Program-made: the position numbers and the translations under genes | Assembly: GCF_001602625.1 (NCBI RefSeq) | Contig: NZ_LECR01000092.1 | Span: forward strand, 5,912 to 35,186 | Source of the DNA: Sodalis-like endosymbiont of Proechinophthirus fluctus | GTDB taxonomy: Bacteria > Pseudomonadota > Gammaproteobacteria > Enterobacterales > Enterobacteriaceae | DNA: 29,275 nucleotides | Direction: 5' to 3' | Part shown: one piece after another, positions 18,380 to 27,924 of the stretch | Layout: each line of letters starts with the position of its first letter | Position numbering within the stretch: position 1 is the stretch's first letter | Notes under the pieces: generated by a model | Seen by the model: only the letters and a program-made list of their open reading frames with translations | Told to the model about the DNA's origin: nothing | Databases searched by the model: none

Positions 18380-19281
18380 CAGGTATCAAATAGATCTTTT
18401 TCGTTCATTGAGAGTGTTTATTAACGTCGTTTAAGCGGGTTCCATGAGCACAGCGGCAATGCAGATCGGGTTTCACCGAATATGGCTGGACAATATATTG
18501 CCGTCTTTGAAAATCAGTCTGGGATTTGTTTACTCAATCGGACGATGCGAAAGCAGAGCCGTACCGATTACGGGAAAACTATTTAGACTATTGTCAAAAT
18601 ACTCTTGAACGAGTTGCGGCGGCTAATTTACAAGCTGAAACGTATCAGACTTTATTGAATGGAAAAATCATGGTCATAGCACCCATAACCTTTGGGGCAC
18701 CAAACGACTAATACTTGTGCTAACGCATTTTCGTCGTTCCGCCCCCCGGATGTAACGCTCGATATCGTGCTTACCGATCGCGCCATTGATCTCTTGGATG
18801 AAGGTTTCGATATCGCCTTTCGCATTGGTTACTTGCCTGACAGTAATATGGTAGCATGTTCGTTATCGTCGTTCCGTATGATGATTTGTGCTTCCCCAGA
18901 CTACCCTTCCCCAAAAGGCATACCTGTGCATCTATCAGAACTGGCTGACTATGGGGTGGTCAGTTTGACTTCGGCTGTGCGCTCCCCTCTTCGCGTTTAA
19001 AGGAGAGAACCGCGTGGTGGTTTTACCTTCCAGTAAAATCATCGTGAATAGTAGCCAAGCGGCACGAATGGCCGCCAAGGCAGGTTTGGGAGATCGTCAT
19101 GCAGCTTGAAATGATTTTGTCTGCGGATGTACGATCAAGCGATCTGATACAGCTTTTTCCTGATTGGCAACTGAGAAAACGGCCCATGTAGCTGCTTTAT
19201 ATGAAAGACAAGAGAATGACGCCAAGAATGCGTCTTTTTATCACTTTTGCAGTTAATGCATTTGTCAGCTTTGTTAACTAA
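18380..19281 (+). pseudogene. LysR-family transcriptional regulator
   Basis: LysR-type regulator relic of about 300 codons. The N-terminal winged helix is present in broken frames: YQIDLFRSLRVFINVV, AGSMSTAAMQIGF, GQYIAVFENQSGICLLNRT and LRENYLDYCQNTLERVAAAN (open from 18526). The effector domain follows a frameshift near 18700: VTLDIVLTDRAIDLLDEGFD then IAFRIGYLPDS (about 18740-18850) and ICASPDYPSPKGIPVHLSEL, after which frames scatter until LFPDWQLRKRP-like sequence and MTPRMRLFITFAVNAFVSFV at TAA 19279-19281. The original start codon is unclear. Members of this CrgA/AaeR-like branch often regulate a divergent oxidoreductase, which fits the SDR on the other side. Confidence 0.9.
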
Positions 19282-20339
19282 TGGATGAGACATCGCCTCA
19301 ACATATAAACAGATGTTGAGCCTGGCAAAGGAGATCATGAAGGCCAGCTATAAATTCTGCAGGGTCGATGAGCTCTAGTGTGATAGCTTTAAGCCACTCC
19401 CTCCTAGGAAAAAGCATTTAGCGATGACGCGCTAAGTAGGATTTGGGGGTGGCCGCCACATATTCATGGCGGATTAATTTTATTTTAACTCACTCGTATA
19501 TCAACAAAAAAATAGCGGTAAGTAATACACTAACAAGTATATATACTAATATAAAAAAATTTTTAGTAAAGTTTATATTTTTATATAACGTATTATTATT
19601 ACAATAACAGGGAGTGTAGATCTACTAGGATAATTCTAGAATTGAAATCACTGACGCTGCTATACAGTAAATTTTACTATATTTATGCGTGGTTAATCGC
19701 TTGACTCTCGCTATGATAATAAGTACATAAATAATAAAACTGTTATCAAAAATATGGCATATTTAATAGTATAGTTCCATTGTTCACTCTTCTCTATTTA
19801 GAGAAAAATTAGCATCTACTCAAATTTTTTTGATGTTACCACATTACTGCCATTTATTGATGTATTAATACTACCCTGATACGTCCGTCCGCGTCGATAC
19901 ATCACATCGTATTCAAATAGTCTTATCTACTAAAGGTGAAGAGTAATTAATCTGTTATTGTACGACTATGACAGGCTATTGACGAAAGAGATAATTGCAC
20001 AGGCATTAACCATAAATATACCAGCATCTATTTAACTACATCGTCAACTTTCCAGGCCATCATTAATATCATTGTTAATGAATTCAACAGAATCGAAATG
20101 GCCAAAATCTAGTTTATAAACAATGATTAGCTATCATTTACTATCTTAGTTATCGAATGGGATCACTGATATTAATGTTAATACCGGTCAGTCTAATTAA
20201 CTACGCTCAAGAATATGCAGCGCAAAATTCACATTTCTGGCTGACCCATGACTTATTTTTGGCAAAAAGAAGATGATTGATAGCATTAATTTTACTCTTG
20301 TTATACTAAAATCTGACCCCCCAGAGACTGGCGCCAGAA
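19282..20339. other. AT-rich stretch without assignable gene
   Basis: About 1 kb with high AT. Short pieces such as LLYDYDRLLTKEIIAQALTI (about 19945-20010) and LILMLIPVSLINYAQEYAAQ (about 20165-20240) look protein-like but are isolated and unassigned. A 10-bp palindrome CTGGCGCCAG lies at 20328-20337, just beyond the helicase stop. Confidence 0.45.
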
Positions 20340-23300
20340 TTATAGATGGCGCTGTTCAAGGCTCGTATAAATCTTTTTGATCTCACTCTGTAAGTTTTCG
20401 CTACGATACACAGTCGACGTATCGTACCATTTGTACTTCTCATCTCGCGCGGCACTAAACTAGTTGAACAACCTTACACATAATAATCCCTATCCCCAAT
20501 CACGATTTTACTGTGAACGTACTTGACCAGATTAGTAGTAACACCCATCTCCTCCAGTTTTTCTATCGCGTCATGAAGATGCCGCTGTTTCTTTTAGCGC
20601 TCTTCATAATCGGCGTGTGTATAGTATTGAAATCTCCGTCCGTCACCACGACGATATCAACACCACATGAGCGAGCCTGAATTATCGACGTTAAAAAACC
20701 GGTTTGTTCCAATTTTTGCCAAGTCAACTAAGGAGAAACGATGGTAATGCTGCGCTCGATAGTATCGAAAGTCTGATTTAAAAACGCATCGTGTTGCTCA
20801 ACGCCATACAGGGCGGAAATCTGCGTTTACACGGCGATTAAATTTTTGCGTTCCTTAATAGGCAAACCGCAACGCATTACCTTCAGAAATGAAAAGTGAC
20901 TTCGCCAGTAATTCTCGAGGCGAAGACGCTGGCTAGATCTCAAATAACTCCATGTAACCAAAGATAAAAAAGCTATCTTTGGCGCAGGCAATGGGGACTT
21001 TCCGCATGCTGCTGTCGCTGTTGACCCGCTATCCTCATGTTTGTAATAGATCGGATAAGAAGATCACGATTACTATTTCTGCTCCCTGCAGGGCATTCAC
21101 GGTCCCCATTCGTCAGCGAGTTTTCATTGCCGCCTACCTTACATAAAGCTTATCTGGTGGCGTTGATCCTGTATCGAAAATGGCATAACGACCCCCACCA
21201 ATTGCTGCAACGATTTGTCTTAGTGATACTCTATTTCCCCTTTGTGAGTCACAAGCCGCAGTTATTATCTCAGCTTCAAATGCATTGCAACGGCTCCCGC
21301 CCCGTTTGCCTGCATCCTTTTACCATCAGTATAAAGATAATCAATTGCAGGGAAAAACGTCCCTTTTCAGCGCCTCGTTTGGGCTGCAACTTACCGTGAT
21401 AGCAAAGAGCATTACAGAGCCGGTAATGTTATCGAAGCAGCGACAGTGATCATACAGGTACATTCCGCGCGCAAAATCAGGGTCCGTATCGGTAGCACGA
21501 GTTAAATTAGGCAACATTCATAACTCTGCAAGATGTAGCGCTTTTGCCTGACTCGCTCACCAATGCATAAGCTTCAGTAAGTTCTTCTTGAATGCCACTG
21601 AGGGGAGGATATTTTCCTCCATCATATTGCCTATATCAATGCCAGGTAGGCTGTTCCAGATAGGCGTAATTTGTTCCTTTTGTTCCTTATCTCCAATCAC
21701 TAACGCTTTCTTCGCTAATGCGAAGGAGTCTTAGACTACCTCAGAGAGCACTTGCCCCGCTTCATTCACGATCAGAAAATCTGAAAAATTATATAAACAA
21801 CTGTCATAAAATTTCTTAACCCTGACGAAAAAATCACAGTTTTTCATTATGTAGCATGTCATCGCCACACAAGGAGTGAGCATCATTCTACTTGTAAATT
21901 ATCAATCGCGGCAATATCCATCAGCCAGCGACCTTCCTAGTAATAGCATTGCCAGTAGGAATGCCAAGAAACAGATTTTTGTATCCGCAAGTTCATCAGC
22001 TCCGGCTAGACTCAAATCCTCTTTGCCCTTATGCCCCAGAGAATAAGATAATTCGCATCAACGTCGGGCTGACTCGTTTTCATGTTGGAAAACACCCTGA
22101 GCACATTGGATTTTCTGCTGATACTCACCCTGTTCTTTTCGTGCTCTAGTAATAAGTCCGTCGATATAGGTGGTGTCAATGCCTTCCGACAATGTTCCTG
22201 GAACATTGTCATTCTTGCGCCAAAAGTAGCATCCATGAAAAGGTTAATATGATAATGGCTCTTAGTACGGAAAACTGGGATCCAAGGAAAAGAACCCATA
22301 TACCATCAACTCACTAGCGCAGTGCTCTGCTGACACTGCTTTTTTTCTGAATTAACAGCGCGATTTCGTTCCAGCTGCCGAGCAGTAACACACTTTTATC
22401 CTGTATATACTAGTCGAAGATCTTCACTGATAGCGCACTGCTTCCTGGCGGATACAATTCAGCTTGTCCCAGGCAGGCTCGATTTTCCTAAGATGGGTAG
22501 AAAGTTCAATTAAACGCTCATGCAAGCGATCTACAACATGTTCGGGTGAACGACAGTCCCCCTATTCACAAACGCCGCCCTTAACCCTTTCAAGGTAGAA
22601 GACCTGGGCATCTTCAACATACTTAGAGGTTCGAAGCGGTTAAAAATCTTCCGTCTAGTATTCTTTCACTGCTTCAGCCCTACGACCAGAAGACGGAAAG
22701 TAAGCACCATAGCTTTTCAACTCAGGAAGCCAACGCGCAGATGTTGCTCCAATATATATTCCAAAATATTTTCAAAATGATTCAATGATATTAGTCACGG
22801 CCTAGTTATTATTTGGAATGTCGATATAACGACCGGCGGTTCGGTTTTTTTAACAGCAGGTCTTACCCACTCAATAGTAATGATAGAGAAAACCAGTGTC
22901 TTTTTTCCGGTACCACCCGTCGGACTATTAACGGTAAGGATATGACTCGGCTGCTGAGTGAGGATAATGGCTGAGGGTATCGCGCTGTGCTACAACCAGC
23001 GGGAATTTATCGCCAGAATGACCAAGACGCTCGCTGAATTTTGCATTGCTAAGGAGGAAGCGGCTCTATAGGGAGCATTTCTTTCGAGGCAAAACACGTT
23101 AATAACGGAACCTCTTTTTTTGCACGTGAAGAGATGATCGTACATGGGGAGGATGTGGATGCTTGCCCTATCTGGTCGGTTAACTTTAGATAACATAGCT
23201 ATAGCTATAGCCAGCAGATTCATATTGCTCGTGGGTATCGATCCATTTTCCTGACACAGTGGTTGAGAAATCGTCGAATTCTTCGAGATATATTTTCCCA

Positions 23301-23843
23301 CTGCATCTGATATCGTGCATACTATTCTGCCATCTGTTCGTCAGTTTCTGAACGGCGTTCGCGCTACTGCTCATCATCAACAACAAAGATGTTTGAGCTA
23401 TACGTAGTTTGTATTTGTCATACTGCGCCATATCACCAATTGAAAAAGTACCTTTGGGAATGAATTCAAGAAGGTCACGTGGAATTGTGGCAGGTGGTTC
23501 CTTGGGGGAACAAAAATTCTTCACGGTTCAGATGCGCAGAGGAAACCCAAGGGTGTAACAATACCTGGCGCGCGCCAGCCGTCCGCTCTTTGATATGCTT
23601 TAACAGGCAAAACTATGCCTGAGACCGTAGTAACACTACTATGGTTTTAACCGAATCGTCTTTATCTTTGAAGGAGACGCATGGACGAATTTTTCATCCA
23701 GCTGCTACGCCCGACTAAGGGTACCACCTCATCCACTAGGCATACCTATTCTCATCTTTACGTTCAAACGCCATTTTACCAAACTCCACATCGACTAATT
23801 TGTTGAGCTAGTATGAAATGAATCCCTGGGTGTTCCTGTCCAT
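20340..23843 (-). pseudogene. SF1 (COG1112) helicase fused to PLD-type nuclease, Mokosh type II-like
   Basis: About 1,167 codons on the minus strand, from ATG 23843 (MDRNTQGFISY, then VDVEFGKMAFERKDENRYA) to TAA 20340-20342. Superfamily 1 helicase motifs appear in order. Walker A reads SPTGGTGKKT (22897-22929, about residue 305). Motif II is LIVNEAGQV (about 21750-21780, canonical VDEAGQV), followed by SFALAKKALVIGDKEQ and PGIDIGNMMEENILPS. Motif V is MGTVNALQGAE (about 21078-21110) and motif VI is ACAKDSFFIFG (from VAVSRAKDSF). The C-terminus carries a phospholipase D signature [13 protein letters not shown] (HxKxxxxD, 20492-20518) after SITIVSP and [13 protein letters not shown]. Helicase plus C-terminal PLD in one polypeptide is the architecture of MkoC of the antiphage system Mokosh type II; that label is from memory. 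Many frameshifts and stops inactivate it. Confidence 0.82.
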
Positions 23844-24100
23844 TTTATATCCTGTAAATGCGTAATATATAATGATCCCACTGTTATAAATTATAAACGC
23901 CGCACTTCGATAAGCATCATCCACGATGCGAAGTAATCAAAACAGGTTATTTGTGCTGGAATGTGAGCTGTGCACGGGTAACCCAGTTGATTTCACTATG
24001 AAGAACCATATTTACTGCTCACTGAATACCATTCACAGGATCAAAAAAAGAGTGTTTCAACAGCCAGTCAACATCACAGAAAGGCGGGTAAACGTTGGAA
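23844..24100. other. Junction between helicase relic and IS3 remnant
   Basis: No gene identified. This should contain the helicase promoter and the far end of the IS, but I could not find a terminal repeat matching the other IS end. Confidence 0.4.
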
Positions 24101-24732
24101 TACCACACAACAGTAGATATAATTCTATCCTCAAACGGACTAATGTCACCCAGGTGACTGTGGCTCTGGGCCCAGTCATAAAACACTTCAATGTCATCGA
24201 AGATATCCGAGCGTGTCAGATTGCGGGTTTTATAGATCTGTTTTCTGATACGTTCTTTTTTCTCGACTAGGCCCACCACATTACAGGCAAAGAGATCGAT
24301 GACCACCGCCAGATACAGCCAGTCTTTACAGGTGCGGATCTAGGTGATATCTATCACCTAGATCCGATTGGGCTTCACTATGGTAAGCTCACACTGCACC
24401 CGGTTAGGGGCGACTATTAAGGATCTGCCGGCGATCCAAACGCGACGCTTTATAGCGGCGTATCTCTTTTATTTTGTTAATTTGTATAATACGGCTCACC
24501 AGGTTTTCACCGCAAGTTTCTCCGATTTCGTTCAGATCACTATGAACCTATCGATAGCCATACACCACCACCTCTCACACGAATCAGCGCCTGCTGGCGC
24601 TGATTATCTTTATCACGCACTGAGACGGGATTGTGCAGCCACACGCATAGAACTAGGCTCGGGCGACATTCAGTACCCGACATATTGTCATGATACCCCA
24701 TACAGTGCAGTGTTCATTGATAAATCAGTACT
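24101..24732 (-). pseudogene. IS3-family transposase OrfB, internally deleted
   Basis: Integrase-core (DDE) subunit of the IS3 transposase. Pieces in order: FINEHCTVWGIMTICRVLNV, VSVRDKDNQRQQALIRV, HSDLNEIGETCGENLVSRII, RRYKASR, then VIDIT (about 24345, first catalytic Asp retained) and WLYLAVVIDLFACNVVGLV. This last block joins directly to EKKERIRKQIYKTRNLTRSD, and about 75 residues that include the second Asp and the catalytic Glu are missing. The tail FDDIEVFYDW and HSHLGDISPFE is the family C-terminus; the stop is lost. Several nonsense codons lie upstream, including two TAGs flanking VIDIT. Confidence 0.82.
24336..24365. repeat. 30-bp near-perfect palindrome inside IS orfB
   Basis: GGATCTAGGTGATA at 24336-24349 and TATCACCTAGATCC at 24352-24365 are exact reverse complements around a TC centre. 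It overlies the first catalytic Asp region of orfB, and both arms include a TAG nonsense codon on the minus strand. Confidence 0.9.
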
Positions 24733-25017
24733 TCAATCTGGCTCCCTTGCAAAGTACCGCGCCGCCTTTTTTAGGCTATCCCGCTCTTCTTCGGTGCGTT
24801 TCAGCTGCGCTCGTATCTTCAGGATCTCACTTTTAGCTTCAAGTAAATCACGAACGTGCTGCTCGCTGTTGTTAGGCTTGACGGCCCGTAGCTAACTGTA
24901 GAGGCTGTATGTGGAAAAGCCCAGATGGTAGAAAGCCTCCGCAACGGAATGGCCCCGCTCCATGATTTTATGAATGGCTTTTTCCTTAAATTCAGATATA
25001 AAACGTGATATGCTCAT
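24733..25017 (-). pseudogene. IS3-family transposase OrfA
   Basis: DNA-binding subunit of the IS3 transposase. ATG 25017 follows GGAGTGAGGCAT and opens SISRFISEFKEKAIHKIMER then GHSVAEAFYHLGFSTYSLYS, the helix-turn-helix. One TAG at 24892-24894 replaces the conserved Trp of the SLYKW motif. The frame then continues to the leucine zipper SEQHVRDLLEAKSEILKIRA, QLKRTEEERDSLKKAARYFA and REPD, with TGA at 24733-24735. At 94 codons it is of normal length with a single clear lesion, the youngest-looking pseudogene in the window. Confidence 0.88.
24766..24772 (-). promoter_or_regulatory. Programmed -1 frameshift heptamer A6G
   Basis: AAAAAAG on the minus strand, in the register A-AAA-AAG within the LKKAARYF segment of orfA. 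This is the standard IS3-family slippery site that fuses OrfA to OrfB. It is preserved although both ORFs are dead. Confidence 0.75.
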
Positions 25018-25286
25018 ATGCCTCACTCCTATGCTAAAACTATAGGGCAGTTTTGTCTGCCGGGGCAGGGTCAGTACAAAACCATTCAAACTTCGCCTAT
25101 GAAGAAAAAGTCAACCATCCGCACTTTCACCATCATAAGCTGACTTTTCTTATCTGTAACATGTCGAAAAATGCTAACTTTTTACCTTATGCCGTAAATA
25201 AAACTCACACTAGAAATCTTATCCGGGACAGAGACATCCCTCTGTCTATTAATGTTTTTCTTTAAAGATGATTCTCTAGGATTCAG

Positions 25287-25332
25287 AGATACTCTCCAAG
25301 GGAGTGTCTCCTTCAATCAGCTTTTTTTTGCA
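25287..25332 (+). terminator. Possible intrinsic terminator
   Basis: An imperfect stem GATACTCTCC-AA-GGGAGTGTCT is followed about 15 nt later by a run of eight T (about 25321-25330). It lies between the integrase relic and the IS. The spacing to the T-run is long, so activity is doubtful. Confidence 0.35.
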
Positions 25333-25379
25333 AGAAACCTTATAAAGATAGTTCGTATGAAGGTAAAGATTGATTTATT

Positions 25380-26771
25380 ATATCAACCTACATGTTAGAA
25401 ATATATACTCAAATTGAAATCCAGATGAGACATTTTAAACCAATGAAACCGTTATTAACCTTAATCATGTTGACCGCTATATCAATTTTTACCGCTAACC
25501 TCATCACTATCGATATTTATATAAAATATCTAATTTTCTTCAAGAACATCTTTAAGATAAAGCTGAGAAATTTCATTAAATCTTTCTCCTGTAAATAACT
25601 CTAGCAAAGGTATCTAATAATGAAAAGGTCGATAATGGTGAAAGATCCATTTGAATTTTTTTCACTATTACCTGAGATGAACCAAGGGAATGAGAAAATC
25701 TTGATAATGTCTTCATAACTAGAAGTCTCAGCCAGTTTTTGAATAATTACTTCATCATTTTTTATGGAAAAAGTTATTATAATGGGATTGTATAAACTTA
25801 CCATCAACCACTGCCTATTTAATTGTACCAAATACTATATTAATATACTTTCTTACTGAGTCATTAGATATCATAGGATCTTCGTTCTCAGTTGCTTTAG
25901 CAGTCAGTTCATCTATTCTGTCTGAACTGAATTTTATTTTCTCTTTGTCACGATTTTCCGGAATAGTACGTAGCTTGCTTTCAAAGGCATAGAGGAAGTC
26001 TCAGTTTTTGAGTAATATTTGTGGTGAATATACTCATTGGTGAGTGTTACAACCGCAGGGGATGCAGTTGAATGAGTTTTATGGGATGATTGGCGTATAG
26101 CTGAGCCAACAGTCGGAACAGGGAAGGGAATTCCTGCATGAATGCCGTAAATCATCAAGTTCTCATGAGTGATCACCCTGGTAAATCAAAAAGCCATCCT
26201 CCCTTACCTATTGTCTCCACCTGCCAGGAACTTTGTCTTTTCTTCAGAAATTCCCTCTGTGATTAAGTAACGAAAAGTGTATAATTGATTGAATAGTATC
26301 AGGTAACTCTTTGACGAACTCTCTTCTCCCAGTTCAAATGTGCTATTAAGCACGAAACCACCCACTACATAATCTTTTTCGACATCAGCGGCATTTTTAA
26401 CAAAGAAACTAGCCTGCCCAAATACTAACCTGAAAACAGGGAAGCGTCTGTTTGTGACGACATGGATTAAGCTGAATGATTGGCAGTTTGATTGCATGGA
26501 AAAATTTTGTAAGCGAAATCACTCTATTGCCAGTCAGCGCTGGAGCGCTCTCATTTAAGGTTTGATAATCCAATTCTTTATACTCACGTAAATTCTAATG
26601 CCAGACAGCAATTAAAAGCGTACCTCGTTACTTTTCTTCTGAAGGTGGTATGTGCTCGTTGAAGTGTGGATTTTCACACTGCCCTACATATCAACGAAAA
26701 CGCTACGGAACACTAACGAGAACGACATAAATGCCGCTGACTATACGATAGAGATCGTAACGGTGAGACAT
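25380..26771 (-). pseudogene. Tyrosine-type site-specific integrase, C-terminus missing
   Basis: Decayed island/phage integrase beginning at ATG 26771, 87 bp from the 3' end of tRNA-Leu and in the same orientation, the classic attL-int arrangement. N-terminal pieces: YDLYRIVSGIYVVLVSVP, RYVGQ (after two stops). Then FPVFRLVFGQASFFVKNAAD and VEKDYVVGGFVLNSTFELGE (26320-26450) belong to the long N-terminal extension of this integrase type. Core-binding pieces follow: FSSDRIDELTAKA, VRKYINIVFGTIK, then SSYEDIIKIFSFPWFISGN, and finally TGERFNEISQLYLKDVLEEN (25540-25595), which holds the first catalytic arginine (codon at 25581-25583). The HxxR and Tyr boxes are not found; the gene dissolves near 25380. 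Numerous frameshifts. A plus-strand frame at 25392-25598 is its shadow. Confidence 0.8.
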
Positions 26772-26858
26772 CGCCTCGTATACCCTTTTATAGGAGGATG
26801 GTGTAGTATAGGACTTTTAGAAAGATAAAGTTTTTAAAACAAGTAACTAGATAATCAA

Positions 26859-26943
26859 TGGTGCCGAAGGCCGGACTCGAACCGGCACACCCGAAGGCGG
26901 TTGATTTTGAATCAACTGCGTCTACCGATTTCGCCACTTCGGC
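26859..26943 (-). tRNA. leuZ: tRNA-Leu(CAA)
   Basis: An 85-nt class II tRNA with encoded CCA. The minus strand begins GCCGAAGTGGCGAAATCGG and ends GGCCTTCGGCACCA. The acceptor stem GCCGAAG/CTTCGGC is perfect. The D-loop carries the AATCGGTAGAC consensus. The anticodon arm GTTGA-TTCAAAA-TCAAC shows anticodon CAA (26907-26909). The T-loop GTTCGAGTC is intact. The variable arm differs from the E. coli sequence I remember but still pairs. This is the only gene in the window with no visible lesion. Its 3' half is the presumed attachment site for the adjacent integrase. Confidence 0.97.
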
Positions 26944-26961
26944 ATCGAAGGCACGGATAGC

Positions 26962-26996
26962 CAGGCGCATTATACCGTTAACAGATCCCGGCGCAA
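26962..26996 (-). promoter_or_regulatory. Promoter of tRNA-Leu
   Basis: On the minus strand, TTGCGC (26991-26996) and a perfect TATAAT (26969-26974) are separated by 16 bp. A GC-rich discriminator GCGCC follows, as usual for stringently controlled stable RNA promoters. It would start transcription about 20 nt before the tRNA, so this tRNA is its own unit here. Confidence 0.8.
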
Positions 26997-27146
26997 TACT
27001 AATCCGCCTCTCCGGTTTTCAACTGCTGAAAAAAACAGCCTTATGGTGCATTCTAGCACCTGTTGGTTAAGGTGGGCAGGTGGGGCAACTCTACCGCCCG
27101 CGCGCCTGCTAGCTAATTTTGCCGCCAGTTTACATACTCCCCACGC

Positions 27147-27924
27147 TTACTGGCACTACGGACACCAGTAAAACGGCCGGCCGGAAAACGTGGTTTTCTC
27201 AACTTCGTAGCCATAGCCGATCGCAGGCTTTACCAGCACGATGAAAGGCGCGAAAGCGAAACGTGGCGCCCCGATATTTAGCGCCTGGCTTGGCCGTCGT
27301 AGGTAGCGTAAGATAAGCGTGGAATGTCGAGCGAGAATAAACTAACACAAAAGCCGTTGCTATTCCTCGTTAAGATCGTGCGATTGATGTCGCACTGACA
27401 GCCGCGCTTGCCACAGAATTTCCACCAGCAGATAATTTTTCAGGTCGGCAATGAAGAATTAATCCAGCAGCAGTGCGCCGCACTGGCGGCAGGAAAAACG
27501 CTTGGAAATTAGCCGCGCCTGCATGGATTCTACCGCCAGTTGCGAGTCCAGTGAATCCGGGCTGATACGCAGAAAAAAAGGAGGCTTGGCGACCTCATAA
27601 TATTTTATTATACTGATTTATGATTAAATATAGAGAAATGTGTCAGCGTTTTTATTCTCCAGACACACCCGAAGGTCGCGTTTCGTCACCAGAGTTTCTC
27701 CCCTTGACCACCTGCCAGACGCCATACAGATGGTTGTGACTGTAAAGTACCAGTCTATTAGAAAACCGGGTTGGTAATACTTTACCCCGCGCCTCGATCT
27801 TGTCGATGGTTTACCAGGTCAGTTGCGTCTCCCAACGCTTTAAATGGGGAAAGGCAAACTACGCCAGGGTAATCGGTAAATGGGACATTGGCCGCACGAT
27901 ATGTATTTCCAGTCTTTCTGGCAT
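27147..27924 (-). pseudogene. nei: Endonuclease VIII (Nei) DNA glycosylase
   Basis: Relic of Nei, a bifunctional glycosylase/AP lyase that removes oxidised pyrimidines. ATG 27924 follows a strong AAGGAGGG. It opens MPERLEIHIVRPM, where intact Nei has MPEGPEIRRAAD, so the Pro2 and Glu3 catalytic residues remain. Then come [40 protein letters not shown], an AT-rich scar (27590-27660) replacing about 50 residues, ISPDSLDSQLAVESMQARLI, CGALLLD, LKNYLLVEILWQARLSVRHQ, LNEE, GATFRFRAFHRAGKACDRLW and ENHVFRP with FYWCP-CQ (zinc-finger tail) ending at TAA 27147-27149. Several frameshifts. Loss of this enzyme fits reduced repair in symbionts. Confidence 0.92.

Larger units (their letters stand above)
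24101..25075 (-). mobile_element. IS3-family insertion sequence remnant
   Basis: Degraded IS3-family element read on the minus strand. Its 5' end is placed near 25075, where the minus strand begins TGACCCTGCCCCGGCAG, TG being the usual IS3 terminus, 57 bp before the orfA start. OrfA and orfB follow, joined by an A6G slippery heptamer. The distal end and its inverted repeat are not recognisable, and the middle of orfB is deleted, so the element is dead. It separates the integrase and helicase relics of the tRNA-Leu island. Confidence 0.75.

Noticed and set aside
21037..21399. 120-codon plus-strand open frame
   Set aside because: Antisense to helicase motif V (MGTVNALQGAE) and adjacent helicase sequence on the minus strand.
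24336..24365. Operator or recombination site
   Set aside because: The palindrome lies inside the orfB coding sequence over the VIDIT motif, so a regulatory role is unlikely; kept only as a mutational curiosity.
25392..25598. 68-codon plus-strand open frame with a signal-peptide-like start
   Set aside because: The minus strand here encodes the integrase Arg I box (TGERFNEISQLYL), so the hydrophobic plus-strand product is a shadow; it also lacks a ribosome site.
26858..27070. 70-codon plus-strand open frame
   Set aside because: It overlaps the intact tRNA-Leu and its promoter; it arises from the tRNA sequence.
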